In this document: piece by piece, positions 10,314 through 22,385 of the stretch
How positions within the stretch are numbered: the first letter of the stretch is position 1
Layout: each line of letters begins with the position of its first letter
Assembly (NCBI GenBank): GCA_047495785.1
Contig: JBLDXI010000001.1
Location: 1,488,001-1,552,000 of the forward strand
Length of the DNA stretch: 64,000 nt
DNA from: Lepidodermella squamata
Taxonomy: Eukaryota; Gastrotricha
Direction of reading: 5' to 3'
Translations under genes and position numbers: made by a program
Notes under the pieces: model-generated
Seen by the model: the letters and a program-made list of their open reading frames with translations, nothing else
The model's database searches: none
What the model was told of the DNA's origin: nothing

Positions 10314-13300
10314 TCAAGAAAGAGGAGGGAACATCGGTTTTCCGGCTTCGGCTTTACTACTGGACGTGGATTTCTGCGGTTGCGTAGGGGCATCGACGCT
10401 AGAAGACGCGCCAGAATCGGTTCGGTTTGTGCTTTGATGGTGCGGGTGTTTTTGATGCTTCTTACGAGACGCGCTCTCTGCTAACGCTCGATTGAGATAC
10501 GCTTCGACAAACTCCTTTATTTTCTCCTCATTTATGTGCCTTGGCTTCTTTGCGAAAATCTATAAATAAATCATTAGAATTATAAAAAAAAATCCAGCTA
10601 AATAATTTTCCACAAACCTTAGTCACACATTTTTTCATCACTTCCTTATATCCCTCCTTGTCGAGTTTACCGCTGACGTATGATGGTTTTACGATTTTCT
10701 TTACGCACTCCTCGATCTCGGTCAGCAATTGCTTGCCGGCTTTTTTCGCCTGTTTATTCGCCAAATCGACGGCGGAGACCGGAACATCGTCACTGCTGTT
10801 GCTTGTGCTGAGAAGCGAATTCTCGTCCATTACCGCTTCAGCTTTGGCAGAGCTGCTTTGATGGTTCTTATTGCTGGGCGGGGGTGGAGGCGGCGGGGCC
10901 GAATGGTGGTGGTGGTGCTTCGATTTCTCCGAAGATTTACCCTTCGACGGCGGAGGTGGGGGCGGTGGGCCGGGCTGCTGTTTCTTGTTGATAATCGCCC
11001 CTAACGCGGCTAGACTTTGCAAAATCGACTGTGGCGTCGGTTGCGAGGTCGGCTGAGAAGAGTGCGAATGGGATCGCTCGGCCTTAGGCGGCGGCGGAGG
11101 GGCCGGCGGCATCGGCGGGGCGGGTAGATGATGATGTTGGTGGTGATGGCGGCTATTGACAGCGGGTTGCTGCGGGCCCCAGTGAGCATTCATCTCGGCA
11201 CCAGGTATAGGCGGCGGCGGGAAAGCAACGTTAACCGGGAAACCGGGCGCCGGGGGTTGAGGCGGCATAGGACCGCCGGGCAGCATTGGCCAACCAGGCG
11301 GAGGTCCGGCGAACAACTCCGGCGCTAGATGAGGTGGGTGGTGAGGCGGGGGTGGGGGCGGCGGCTGGTGATGGGCCGCTAGCAATTGTTGCGCCTGTTG
11401 TTCAATCTCCTGCGGCAAAAATTGCATGAAATTCGCACCGGGTTGTTGCGCGAGAATTTGTTGAAGATTCTGCAACTGCGCCGGTGGAGGTGGGGGAGGA
11501 GGGGGAGGAGGGTATTGAGCAGGAGGCGGCGGCACGTTCTGCTCACTACCGCCAGCCGCTTGTTGCTGCTGATTTTGACTGCGAAGCGCGTTCATTTTCG
11601 CGTCAACTTCGGCTGAAAGCAACGCGAACGGGTCGCGGCGAGCGGTCGGCGATTGTAGCGATGAGTCTTCCCTACCCGAATCTTTGCCCTTCTTCCGATC
11701 CGAGCTTGAACTCGAGTTTAAACCCCGGTCGGTCCGGCCTGGGTCGCGGCGAGGATCAGCCCGCGCTTTCCTAGGCGGTGATTTGCGAGACGGCGATGGA
11801 GATTTGCGATCACGGCGCTCTCGGCTTCGGTCATTCTTCGACCGGTCTCGATCCCTGTCTTGTTTTGAACGTGACCTAGATCTAGAGCGGGACCGCGACC
11901 GAGACCGGCGGCTGTTCTTCCGAGCAGGCGAGGGTGGCCCAGGTGGCCTTCTCGATCGACTAGCCGAACCGGAGGACCGATTTCGATTCGACCGGGATCG
12001 AGATCCAGAGGGTGATCGAGATTTTGATCGACGTCTCGGCGAGTGCTTTTGCTTATTCGCTTTCTCTGGCTGCTTCTCCTTTTCCTTTTCCTTTTCCTTC
12101 TCTTTCTCTTTTTCTTTTTCCTTCTCCTTCGGCTTATCTTTAGGAGGAGGATCATCGTGCCTGGACTTGTGCTTCGATGCGGATGAGTGGTGGCGTCGAT
12201 CACGTGATGGCGATGGCGAGCGAGATTCACGACGCCGGTGTTTATTTGGCTTAGAGTCGCGCTCTTTATCGCCGCTACTAGAAGCCCCAGATGGCTTCGA
12301 GACCACCTTCGTTATAACTGATTCGATGATCGGCGAAACACCGGGTGGCAGCGTGCTATGCGACGATCCGTCATGAGACGGAGAATGGCGACGTTTTTTC
12401 TGACTACCACCGCCATTATTCTTTGAGTTATCCTCGCGAATGACCAAGTCTTCCTCCGGCTCGGAGTTATCCACCTTAAAGATATCAGCCGGTTTCTTAT
12501 TGCTAGACTTCGATTTATCTGATTTTGATTTCGATGGAGAGTGATCAGGCAACCCGTTTTCCGGCCCACCCGAACTGCCATGGTTATCACCAGACCCAGC
12601 ACCGCCGCCTGTCAGTTCCTGAGGCGACATGGTCATAGAAATGCCATCCGAGTCCTCGGAGGTTGGGTGGAATGGGTCGTACATCTCGTTAGTCGCACCG
12701 CCGGCTGAAGTTGACCCAGCTGTGGTTGGGCCGCTCGCCCCTGCCGAGCTGACCCCGCATGTCACAATGTTTACTCGACGAGGCGGTGACACTGAAGGGA
12801 CATTGCTGGGCGGGCTCGAAATCGAGGGTAAACGAGGTAGACGCGATGCAGCTGCAGCTCGATCTTGCTCCTGCGTGATTCGGCCATCGCGGGCGATGTG
12901 TAGCTTCGAGGCGGGTAAATGAAGAAAGGCCTGGCTTTCGATGAGTCCGGATAGAAAATCTGTTGAGCGGGGTGTGAAGGAAGGAGGAGGCGGCTGCACA
13001 ACCACAGGGGCCGGGATGATATCTTCGTCGTCGAAACTGACAAATAACAAATTAAAAAAATCAAACTTAAAATCTTTCCAAGCTTACCTTGGACCGTGGT
13101 AGTCACTGCCGAAAATTGAAAGCTCAGCTGGCTGGAAAATAGCCGCAGCCGGAGCGACGGCACCGGCACCGGCTGAAATTGCCACGCGGCCTGTGCTCCG
13201 CAACGGCCCGCTCAGAGGTTGAGGTAGCTTGATTACAGGCATCTCGCGGCCAGGTAACACCCTGATGATGCCAAGTCTCGCGATTAAACGCGCCCGTGAC

Positions 13301-14418
13301 GCAGCCGCAGCGGCTGCCGATGATTCGGGCGGTTGGTTTTGACTAGATGAGGCCGCTCGACGCGCGGCTAACGTGCGACACCGCGTTGCCCGTCGCCGAA
13401 CAACGCGCCGTTTTTTCGTCTTCCGTTTCTTGGTCTTGCGACCACGGCGACGGGTAACGGCTGGGGCTCGAGTAGCCGTGACCAGTGGTAATGAATACAC
13501 CGCCCCGTTATCTGATTCACTCTGGTCATCGTCATTAGCAGCCTCCTCCTCGTCGTCAGTTATGCCAACCAATCCTAACAACCGACTGACTTGTTGGGCA
13601 ATATCTCGAATTTGACGCCGTTCTGCCGCTCCAAACGCCGATGACCCCCTGACACGAGGCCCACCCCGCCGCTGTAAACGGCGACGTCTAGTTGCAGCGC
13701 TTGAGGCCGATGGTAGGGTAGTTCGGCGAACTCTCGAGCTGGTCGAAGGGCCTTCAGCGGTCGAATTCGAGGCGAGTGAGATTTGCGAACCAGTTTCGTC
13801 CGTCAGACCAGGCCGGCAAACCGGGCAAAACCAGTCACCCTCAGGTACGCCGGGTAGGGCCGGTACGAGGCAATGCGTGTGGTAGCCGAGGGAGCACGCA
13901 TCGCAGAGAAGCAGAACAGCCGGGTCGTTCGACTGGCCACACATCTGACAGTAGTCATCGTCGGCATCGTGAAACATGACGGCAGCTTCAGCCGGGGTGA
14001 AAGTAATATTATCGACAACCATATCGCAATCTTCGACCGGGATACGGCGTTCGATTTTCGAGCTAGTCGGAGATTTTCGCATAAAGATGTAATCGAATTT
14101 AAGACGATCCAACGGACAGCGATTCGTGTGCTAGAATTAAATAAATTAAAATCCTCCTTAATTAATCAAAATCTTAATTACCTTCGCCCATTTTTTGATG
14201 CACCTGGAGCAATACATGTGATCACAGCAATCGGGTGAGCCGATGGGGTTGCGCAAATTATCATGGCAAATGGGGCATTTCAGCGCAGTATCGCTTGCCG
14301 CGGAGGTCGGTCTTTCGGTTTCACCAGGTGGCTGATTAACGGTTTCTTCTTCCTTTGAACAGCCACAATGGTCGCTCGGCTCATTCTTTACTGGACTACT
14401 CGACTCGTCCGCCGACAT
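10314..14418 (-). CDS. PHRF1: PHRF1-like PHD and RING finger protein
   Basis: Four exons on the minus strand (14418-14182, 14130-13088, 13036-10618, 10559-10314) give about 1,314 aa. In order: a RING finger split by intron 1 (CPICHDNL, CDHMYCSRCI, then HTNRCPLDR), a PHD finger (CQMCGQSNDPAVLLLCDACSLGYH ... WFCPVCRPG, near 120-170), a long low-complexity region rich in RS dipeptides, KE repeats and polyproline, and at the end an SRI-like helical module (VKPSYVSGKLDKEGYKEV ... KKPRHINEEKIKEFVEAYL). This order is specific to PHRF1, an E3 ligase that binds H3K36 methyl marks and the phosphorylated Pol II tail and acts in end-joining repair and TGF-beta signalling. MSADESS at 14418 is chosen as start; an in-frame ATG at 14454 is possible. 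It lies 130 bp downstream of bS17m on the same strand. Confidence 0.9.
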
Positions 14419-14547
14419 CGAGAGAAGCGGACAACAGAAACGGTAGCAACACAAATTTAGTAAGACTATATCAAGATTAAAAGGTCAATATATGATAAGC
14501 TAGATTGATATTTAAAAAATAAGGAACAATCGGTTTATTAGACTAGA

Positions 14548-14934
14548 TCAAGATTCGACCTTCGGTAGTTTGGTGTCTTCTTCGAGCAGATAGCGGCTTC
14601 CTTCAACCAAGCGGCCAGTAAAGGGACATTTCACCCGTCCAGCGGAGAAAACCAGACTTTCCACCGCGTGGCTGATATCGCGCCGGGGTCGAGGTGTCGG
14701 CAATTCGCGAACAGTCACATAGTCACCCATTTTCAGCCCGGAACGCACTTCTTGAGAAAGCGGGGCGATTGTGGCGTTGAAAGTGACGTTTTCATCGAAG
14801 TAGCGATTGAGCATTTTATTGAACACCTTGCGCGATGCCATTACTACAGCAGTGTTGTCAGCGGCCGCCAAGCGATAAATACGGCCGAACATCAAATTTG
14901 AAACGCCCACCGCCACTTTATATTTTGCTGACAT
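14548..14934 (-). CDS. MRPS17: Mitochondrial ribosomal protein bS17m (MRPS17)
   Basis: A 128-aa single exon starting at MSAKYKVAVG. The OB-fold core follows the family closely: VGVSNLMFGRIYRLAA, then KVFNKMLNRYFDENVTFNA, a GDYVTVRELPTPRPR segment matching the GD-V-LL-LP-PR block of MRPS17, and a C-terminal strand with GRVKCPFTGR. It binds small-subunit rRNA in mitochondrial ribosomes. The open frame extends 59 codons further upstream, but the family starts here. Its ATG is 84 bp from the divergent SLC49-like gene, so the two may share a bidirectional promoter. Confidence 0.82.
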   Translation of the reverse strand: MSAKYKVAVGVSNLMFGRIYRLAAADNTAVVMASRKVFNKMLNRYFDENVTFNATIAPLSQEVRSGLKMGDYVTVRELPTPRPRRDISHAVESLVFSAGRVKCPFTGRLVEGSRYLLEEDTKLPKVES

Positions 14935-15018
14935 GATAGATAATAACCCTATGCGAAAAAGATAAGGAAAGCTTAAAACACGAACTAAGCGTAATGTGAA
15001 AGAAGGGCATAATAAAGA

Positions 15019-16572
15019 ATGTCCGACGACAGAGTAGAGGGCATCAAGGCAGATGTACCGACTACGGAATACCGAGCAAGTCCTATAAGATGGTATATTT
15101 TGGTAGTTCACGCTCTAGTTGGCATCGGCCAATGTATAGTTTACGCAACATGGGGCCCGATTGCGATATCCGCGGAAAAAGCTTTCGGCTTGACACAAAC
15201 AGACTTCGGTGAGTTGAAATTCAGAGCCTCCCTAAAATGCTAATTGCTTTTTATCAAGCCCTCCTGCCTAACTGGTATAATATATCGTACTTCATCTCAA
15301 TATTTCCATTCATGTGGATGTGTCAAAACACCGGATTTCGATCTGCTGAGTTATTAACAGCTCTACTCACCGCGGCTGGGTCATCAATTCGCTGCCTTAA
15401 TTTCGGGGCGAATCCTGATCAATATCGCTACATCATTCACCTGGGCCATTTTATCAACGGCCTGGCTAGTCCACTCCCGTGGATGGGTTGCACATACATC
15501 AGCGCGCTATGGTTTCCACCTAATGAGCGTGCTTTAGCAACATCTCTCGGCCTCGCAGCTAGCGGTATTGGAACCGCCCTCGCTAGTGTTGTCGGACCTA
15601 TGTTCATCGACATTCTCGCGCCGTCAGGCGAAGTCGATGATTTGTACGCCGCTATTCGAAGTCTCTTATATTTCGAAGCTTTGTACAGCCAGGCAGTGTT
15701 AGTGTTGGTTATTTGGTACTTCCCGTCCCGGCCACACACCCCGCCGTCTTTCACAGCTAGCACTGACCGCACCCCGTTTTTCCAGGGTCTACGAGATTTA
15801 CTTAGGAGTGGTCAAACTTGGATTATGCTCGGCGTCTATGCCGTATCAAGTTCTGTCTACGCATCATGGCAGCAAATTCTAACGATTTTTGTCTCTTCGG
15901 AAATGGAAGAAATTGAAGCTGGATGGCTAGGGTTCACTATTCAGATCCTAGGAATAGTCTCAGGCCCAGCTCTTTCCGCAACTTCGTCTTTTTGGATCGA
16001 GAAACACTCGAAACTCGTTTGCATCTGCTTCATGGCGGTAGGAAGCGCGTCGGTTCTAACTATCGCAGTTGCAGCCTTCTTAATCCCCAGCATATTTTCG
16101 AAGGTACTCATCTGGATAACTATGGTATTGAGTGGAATAACCATAACAGCCGCCCAGCCTATTTGGTGGGAGATGTCTTGCGATGCTGCTTATCCTGTCG
16201 CGGAGAGTGTGGTCTCCGGAGTTTTTACGTGAGTTCGCTACTTAATCGGAGATTTTATGCAAAAAAAACATTTTTTTCAGCCTGGGGAGTTGCATTGTAT
16301 CGTGGATCTTCTTCTTCCTATACATGTTCCCTGAATTGGGAACCGACTGGGCAACATGGGCGTTTTTCGCCGCAGAATTCATCTGCATACCGGCCTTATT
16401 ATTTTACAAACCATCGAGCAAAAGGAAAGAATTGGATGACCAAGTTGCGAAAGAGCAAACAGAGGTCATTTCGCTGCGACGACATACCGAGTCAATAGGG
16501 CATGTTTTTCCTATCGAGCCGCCCAAAGCATGGATAGAACATAACGAAATTGTGCTCACTACCCGCCTATGA
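15019..16572 (+). CDS. SLC49-like MFS transporter, copy 1 of 3
   Basis: Three exons (15019-15208, 15259-16228, 16281-16572; introns 50 and 52 bp) give 483 aa with about 12 hydrophobic segments. Family landmarks are RWYILVVHALVG at TM1, ALLPNWYNISYFIS, and ALWFPPNERALATSL between TM4 and TM5, the LWFP-ER-AT box typical of the FLVCR/DIRC2 (SLC49) group. Known SLC49 members move haem, choline or pyridoxine; the substrate here cannot be read from sequence. The cytoplasmic C-terminus is short and charged. It heads a tandem array with two paralogues downstream, all on the same strand. Confidence 0.8.
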
Positions 16573-16700
16573 AGTTTTTACATGATAAGATAAGCCGATT
16601 AAATAAAGCAGATAGTTATCGGTGAAGAGGAAGCGCTGCGTGTTAATAGGGCATTATTAGCTAGACGAAGAGCAGAGATATTTTTGTGTTTTGTCTACGA

Positions 16701-18203
16701 ATGAGCGATCCCGCTATTGAACAGCGAGACAGCAAAGCGGAATTCAAAACTTACTGGACACGATGGTACATTCTCGCGTTGTATACGATGGTCGGTCTCG
16801 GCCAGAATATGATTTACAGCACATGGGGTTCGATAGCCGAGGCTAGCGAAACGGCCATGCATTTCACGCAAACTGACATTGGGCTCTTGCCCAACTGGTA
16901 CAATATTTCGTACTTCATCTCCATTCTCCCGTTCATGTGGCTCATCGTAAAACGAGGCCTACGCCCGGCTGTTCTAGCTACGGCCTCTTTTACAGCAATC
17001 GGCGCTTCAATCCGCTGTTTGAGCCTGGGAGACCCAGAAAAGGACCGAATTCTTATCCACATTGGTCAAATGATCAACGGTCTAGCATCACCGATACCTT
17101 GGTTCGGTGGCACTCATATTTCAGGCACTAATCCTTACTTGAAAAAATCCCCACCTTAATATTTTTCCACGTTTACAGCTGTCTGGTTTCCACCAAATGA
17201 ACGATCTCTAGCAACCTCAATTGGTTTGGCCTCTGGAAGCTGGGGAGTAGCCGCTAGTTTCCTCGTTGGGCCGTATTTCATCGAATGGTTTGCTCCTGCA
17301 ACCAATGGCATACCAGCTGAGCCAGAAGTGGTTAGAGAAGCGATCCGAAAACTACTGTATTTCGAAGCCTTCTACGCCCTGCTCTTCCTGCTATTGACGA
17401 TTCTGTTTTTCCCATCGAAACCGCCGACTCAACCATCTTATACTGCAGGGGTAGAAAGAGAACCTTTCTTCAAGAGCATGAAAAGTTTACTGACTAATGT
17501 GCAAGCATGGATATTGCTTAGCGTCTACGCGATTTCTTCCGCCGTTTATTCAAGCTGGACTCAAATTTTGTCCCTGTTTGTTTCGCCAATTATGGGTGAT
17601 ATTGAGGCGGGTTGGTTAGGGTTCTCCATCACCATTGTGTCTATTATTGCCGGCCCCGTCCTTTCTCTAACTAGCCGATGGTGGATGGAAAAACATTCGA
17701 AGCTAGTTTGCGTAATCTTAATGATTGTCGGAAATATATTTTTGGCTATGATGGTCCTATCAGCATTGTTTTTCACGAATTTTTTCACCCGAGCCCAAGT
17801 TTGGCTCACCTTGAATATGTCCCAGGCTCTTCTACTGGGGGCTCAGCCTATCTGGTGGGAAATGTCATGCGAAGCCGCCTATCCAGTCCCCGAGTCAGTC
17901 GTTTCTGGAATTTTTACGCTGGCAAGCTGTTTCATTTCGTGGATATTCTTTTTCCTCTACATGTTCCCGCAACTTGGAACAGAATGGTCAACTTGGGTGT
18001 TGCTTATATCTGAAATCATTTGCTTACCAGTACTTCTGATATACAAGCCCAACTCCGCGCGTTCAGCTGAAGACAAAGCGGCGCTAGAAACCGAAGGTGG
18101 CGATACGGAAGAGAGGCAATTATGGCGAGAAGATATGATGAATAAAGCAAGCTATCAGAGCCTAGTGAAGCGCCAAGAAATACTGTCGTCCTACATTTCT
18201 TGA
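16701..18203 (+). CDS. SLC49-like MFS transporter, copy 2 of 3
   Basis: Two exons (16701-17124, 17179-18203) give 482 aa, aligning throughout with copy 1. TRWYILALYTMVGLGQ opens TM1, LLPNWYNISYFIS and AVWFPPNERSLATS follow. The intron lies just before the WFPPNER box, a position not used in copies 1 or 3, and seems to have a GC donor (TCAG/GCACTA). The copy 1 introns after QTDF and before the last membrane pair are both absent. MSDPAIEQ at 16701 is preferred to an in-frame ATG at 16686. The gene starts 128 bp after copy 1. Substrate unknown. Confidence 0.8.
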
Positions 18204-18353
18204 TAACCTGATTTTTTGCAGTTATCTTGCTAATAAAACTAACAGTACTGGAAAAGCCCATTGTTATAATGATTGTTTACCTAAGATGGTACGTAGATAA
18301 GCATTCGCGTACCAAAATAGCTTGCAGAGCATTACCACATTTCTCAGGAAAAA

Positions 18354-19853
18354 ATGCCAGCTCCAGTCTTTAAGGTCTACAGAGTTCGATGGTATATTTT
18401 AACTTTATACACGCTAGTCACCTTCAGTCAAAGCATGATCTACGGAACCTGGGGGCCATTATCGATCTCAGCTGAGAAGGCCTACGAATTCGGACAAGCG
18501 GATTTGGCCCTACTGCCTAATTGGTACAATATAGGCTATTTCATCAGCCTGTTTCCATTCATGTGGCTTGTGCAAGAGAAAGGCATGAGAATCTCCGTAC
18601 TGCTAACTATCATGCTGATAACTGCAGGCGCAGGCATAAGGTGCCTTAGCTTTTCGTCAAATAGTCTCGACAGAGGTTTGGTACACTTAGGACAACTACT
18701 GAACGGCCTTGCCTCACCTGTGACGTGGTTTGCATGTACTGAGCTGTCAGAAATTTGGTTTCCACCCGATGAACGGCCAAAAGCAACGTCGCTATCAATG
18801 TCTATTAGTGCTATTGCATCGATTGTATCATTCGTCGGGCCAACGTTCATCTCGATCTACAACCCGGAGACGCCTCAGGAAATCAAATTGGCGATCCGAA
18901 AATTCCTTTACATAGAATTCATTTTCACATCGGTTGTCCTGGTACTGGTCATTTACTATTTTCCAGCGCATCCCGAAAGTCCGCCCTCCTATTCAGCAAC
19001 AGTGAAGAGACACACTATCGTTCGGGGTCTCAAAGAAATGTGGAATATCAGCCAGGCATGGGTGATGGTCACCGTATACGCTGTTTCGACGTCAGTTTAC
19101 TTGTCCTGGGATCAAATAATGGCGAAATTCGTCGAACCAGTAATGAGTGAAGAAGAAGCAGGTAGATGAATTAATTATCAGATGGCAACCTATTAATGCT
19201 ATTGTTGCAGGCTGGGTAGGGGTTGTAGGCGTCATAGTCTCGATTTTATCTGGTCCGGCGCTTTCGTTGACAGCCCGATGGTGGATAGATAAACATTCCA
19301 AGCTGGTTTGTGCCTTGCTAATGATTATTGGATGCGTTTGTATCGGCATCTTGACGCTGGCGGCTACATTCTTCAAAAATATCTTTACTCGAGTGACGAT
19401 ATGGTCCACATTGACAATTTCCTCAATCGTTATATCGGCACCGCAAGGAATATGGTAAAACATTAAACTTACTATTTAAAATTGATGGTTAATGACACCT
19501 CATGGAAAGGTGGGAGCTGTCTTGCGATGCAGCTTACCCCATTTCAGAGTCAACAGTATCCGGAGTCTCAAGGTTAGCTCAATTTCTCCTCGAAGCTTGC
19601 TAACATTTTCAATAACTAATTTAGCTTGCTAAGCTGCGTTGGCTCGATGATATTTTTCGTGCTATATATGTTCCCACAACTTGGAAACGACTGGCCGACA
19701 TGGACATTACTGATTTCAGAGGTGATATGTATACCAGCGTTACTCCTTTACAAAGTATCATCGACAAGAACTTTGGATGACATGGCTCATGAGGTCGTAC
19801 CAGTAAATGATTCATCTCCAAATGTCGAGGAAACTCGAGAGACAGCATTGTGA
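18354..19853 (+). CDS. SLC49-like MFS transporter, copy 3 of 3
   Basis: Four exons (18354-19161, 19211-19454, 19510-19572, 19625-19853) give 447 aa. It opens MPAPVFKVYRVRWYIL, with LLPNWYNIGYFIS and EIWFPPDERPKATS as in the paralogues. The introns (49, 55 and 52 bp) fall in the C-terminal half at GIW/WELSCD and near SGVS/SLLSC; only the last resembles a copy 1 position. TTTCTCAG lies directly before the ATG, so a spliced leader or 5'-UTR intron is possible. The protein is about 35 residues shorter than its paralogues, mainly at the C-terminal tail. All splice phases agree, so it looks intact. Confidence 0.78.
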
Positions 19854-21159
19854 GAATAAAAAAGACATTTGAAAGACTTCATAATGTTATAGCGGAACGC
19901 TCAAGACAAGTAGGTTAGTTCGAAGTAGAGAGTAGATTGCAGTATAAAATTAAAGTATGTGCTCTTCGTGCCATTGCCCACTGCGGTGATTGTCTAGTAC
20001 AGTGATAGGTAGTAAAATATTGTTTGGCCCGGCGAAAGACAGTAACTTTCATCAGCTTTCATCTTCAGTAACCTGAAGAATGAAGACGAAATTGCTCCTA
20101 AAACAGACATAGCCAAGTCAACATATCGGAAAATTCACGAAAGAACCAGTCAGTCAACAAATTGACTAGAGTAAGATAATTTGGGACAACGAGAAATAAG
20201 GGAGGTCCGTAGGAACATATAATGTATAGTAATGGCTAAACCAATCGATTGAGTATTGAGTGTAATATTAGATAGTGGCCAATCTTCTGCTGTATCTCTT
20301 TAATAAAAATTGAGAATTAAAAACTAAAACTGGAGTCAGCAGAATGATACATGAAAGAAATAAAAGGCATGAGAAAAGTAAGTGTTCGAGACAATGAATA
20401 GTATGTTACTAATTACAAAGCGTGGTCAAAGACCATTTTAGATCTGTCGCCTTTTGGATTAACGGTTAATGATGTCTATCATTTGCTAGGCGGTCTACCG
20501 AACAGGAAGTGCCAAGTGGTTTACTGAATGGCGTCAAGGCGTAAGTATCCGACGAAAAAAGCGCTCTCAAAGCCTGATCCGCGCCGGAAAAAAAAGATAA
20601 CCAACGCCTCCCATTATTCAACTTTTTAATTTAATCAATAAATAGACCAATAGATGTCGATACTCCTTCAATAAAATAAAACTAAGTATTTTTTATTATA
20701 ATTTTTTTGAATGACCTTGACACCTAAGCATGCGATTTGCTGCGATTGCACCAGAATCCGCAAGAGGGTCAGCCCTTTCAGCTCCGTCTGATGCCAGCCA
20801 AGTGCCCAAGTGCCAAAGAAAGCTGGCTGTCTAGCGGCTGGGCTTAGCTGCTAGTGAGCAGTTGGTAGTAGTTGATAGTAGTTGTAAGTTAACCGCGCAC
20901 ATCAGTTCGATTTTTGTGGATTCGGGATTGGTGAGCTGAATGGTGGATCCATCATTAATCGTTATAACTACACAGAACCAGTCGGAATAACGTCAGACGT
21001 CTGTATTCTATATAATGTCTGTTCGTTTCTTTTTTCTCGTTAAATGGCTAAACAAAACTTGAATTCCGGGCGCTCATAACTCATAACTTATTGCATTCGC
21101 TTGAGTGCGTGCAGATGAAATCTGATGGCATTTTGCTTTTCTTTTGGTAGAACGAGCTA
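19854..21159. other. 1.3-kb intergenic region
   Basis: AT-rich with no coding signal that I can support. It contains the 3' end of SLC49 copy 3 and the 5' flank of the torsin gene. The final GCTTTTCTTTTGGTAG at about 21135-21150 is a strong acceptor-like site nine bases before the torsin ATG. Confidence 0.4.
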
Positions 21160-22245
21160 ATGATCGCAAGAAGTTTTTTATTCATTGTTTTTTTTATAAC
21201 CCTATGCCGCGTCGCTTTCGCCGCTATACCTATTGTGCCAGTGTTTGGAGGAGCTCTTGCTCTCGCCAGTGCTGTTTATATGGGTGTAAAATGTAAGATT
21301 GACGAATGCTGCGACGCTAACTGGATCAGATGTGGTGAGGCTCCCAAGCTGTTGCATGAAGCGTTCGATTCAAAATTCTACGGCCAGCATATTGCTGCCA
21401 GGTCACTTCAGTCGGCTATTGAAGGATATTGCTCTAGGGACAAGATCAAATCTGCCAGCCCGTGGAAAGCTGTTGTATTATCATTGCATGGCCCAACTGG
21501 GGTTGGCAAATCATGGGTTTCTCATTTGATTGCTGAAAGCTTATTCAAGAAAGGGATGAAAAGCAGCTACGTTCATTACTTTGATTTGGCTACTGATCTT
21601 CGCACAGAATTCGAACAGGTTCAGCTTCACAATTGGATTCTCGGCAATGCTTCCCTATGTCCTAATCAACTGTTTATTTTTAACGAAATTGACAAAGCTG
21701 ATGTTATGTTTGCCTCGACCGTCGATAAGCTGCATAAATTTTTTGATTACGGTGCTCAAGATCACGGAATCGATTTGACTAAATTAATTGTTATTTTTAT
21801 TGGAAATCTCGGGACCCATTCGTTGGTCGAGGATGTTACTGAGAGGTACCGTTTGGGACAAAATCGCGATGCTATTCCAGCGCGGGAGCTGGAACTACTA
21901 CTTGAACGCGCTGCGTTTGATCAGAAAGCTGGCTTGTTTAGATCTGAAATTGTTAAACGCAAGCTTATAGATGCATTCGTTCCATTCTTACCATTGGAGA
22001 AACGTCACGTTGAACAGTGTGTTCAAGCTGAACTCAATGCGCGCTTTCAGGTTATTGGTGAAGATGGCGTTGCAAGATTAGTCAAAAAGCTGACTCCAGC
22101 TGAGGAGGAGAAATTGATTAGCTCTATTGTCGATCAGCTGGAATTCGAACCTTCTAACGAAGACGAAGGTGAACAATTTTTCGCGATCACAGGTTGCAAA
22201 GAGGTTCAACGACTGGTTCAAAAGGCAACTTATGACATGAATTAA
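21160..22245 (+). CDS. Torsin-family AAA+ ATPase with altered Walker B
   Basis: A 361-aa single exon. A signal/anchor hydrophobic N-terminus (about 5-42, two hydrophobic runs) is followed by the torsin-type C-x5-CC region (CKIDECCDANWI). The Walker A is GPTGVGKS (111-118); torsins usually have an Asn at the last position. The Walker B segment reads LFIFNEIDKAD, so the metal-coordinating Asp is Asn175 while Glu176 is kept. FVPFLPLEKRHVEQCVQ and a C-terminal ITGCKEVQ (sensor II cysteine) fit torsins. These ER/nuclear-envelope ATPases need LAP1/LULL1 activators, which supply an arginine finger. The Walker B change may weaken Mg-ATP handling (inference). It begins a five-gene same-strand run. Confidence 0.85.
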   Translation: MIARSFLFIVFFITLCRVAFAAIPIVPVFGGALALASAVYMGVKCKIDECCDANWIRCGEAPKLLHEAFDSKFYGQHIAARSLQSAIEGYCSRDKIKSASPWKAVVLSLHGPTGVGKSWVSHLIAESLFKKGMKSSYVHYFDLATDLRTEFEQVQLHNWILGNASLCPNQLFIFNEIDKADVMFASTVDKLHKFFDYGAQDHGIDLTKLIVIFIGNLGTHSLVEDVTERYRLGQNRDAIPARELELLLERAAFDQKAGLFRSEIVKRKLIDAFVPFLPLEKRHVEQCVQAELNARFQVIGEDGVARLVKKLTPAEEEKLISSIVDQLEFEPSNEDEGEQFFAITGCKEVQRLVQKATYDMN

Positions 22246-22385
22246 CTATGGTCTTTGATATTCTAATTAATGTCTTTCGTCTAAAAACCCTGAAACTATA
22301 ATTTCAACATCGTTTAGTCAATTTATTATAGTAACAGTTTGATAATTCTTCTATTTCTTGGTTAGGTATTTATATTTTGCTAACA

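Noticed and set aside
11684-12376. 230-codon plus-strand frame rich in Arg and Asp
   Set aside because: It is the complement of the RS/KE-rich part of PHRF1; composition is explained by the real gene on the other strand.
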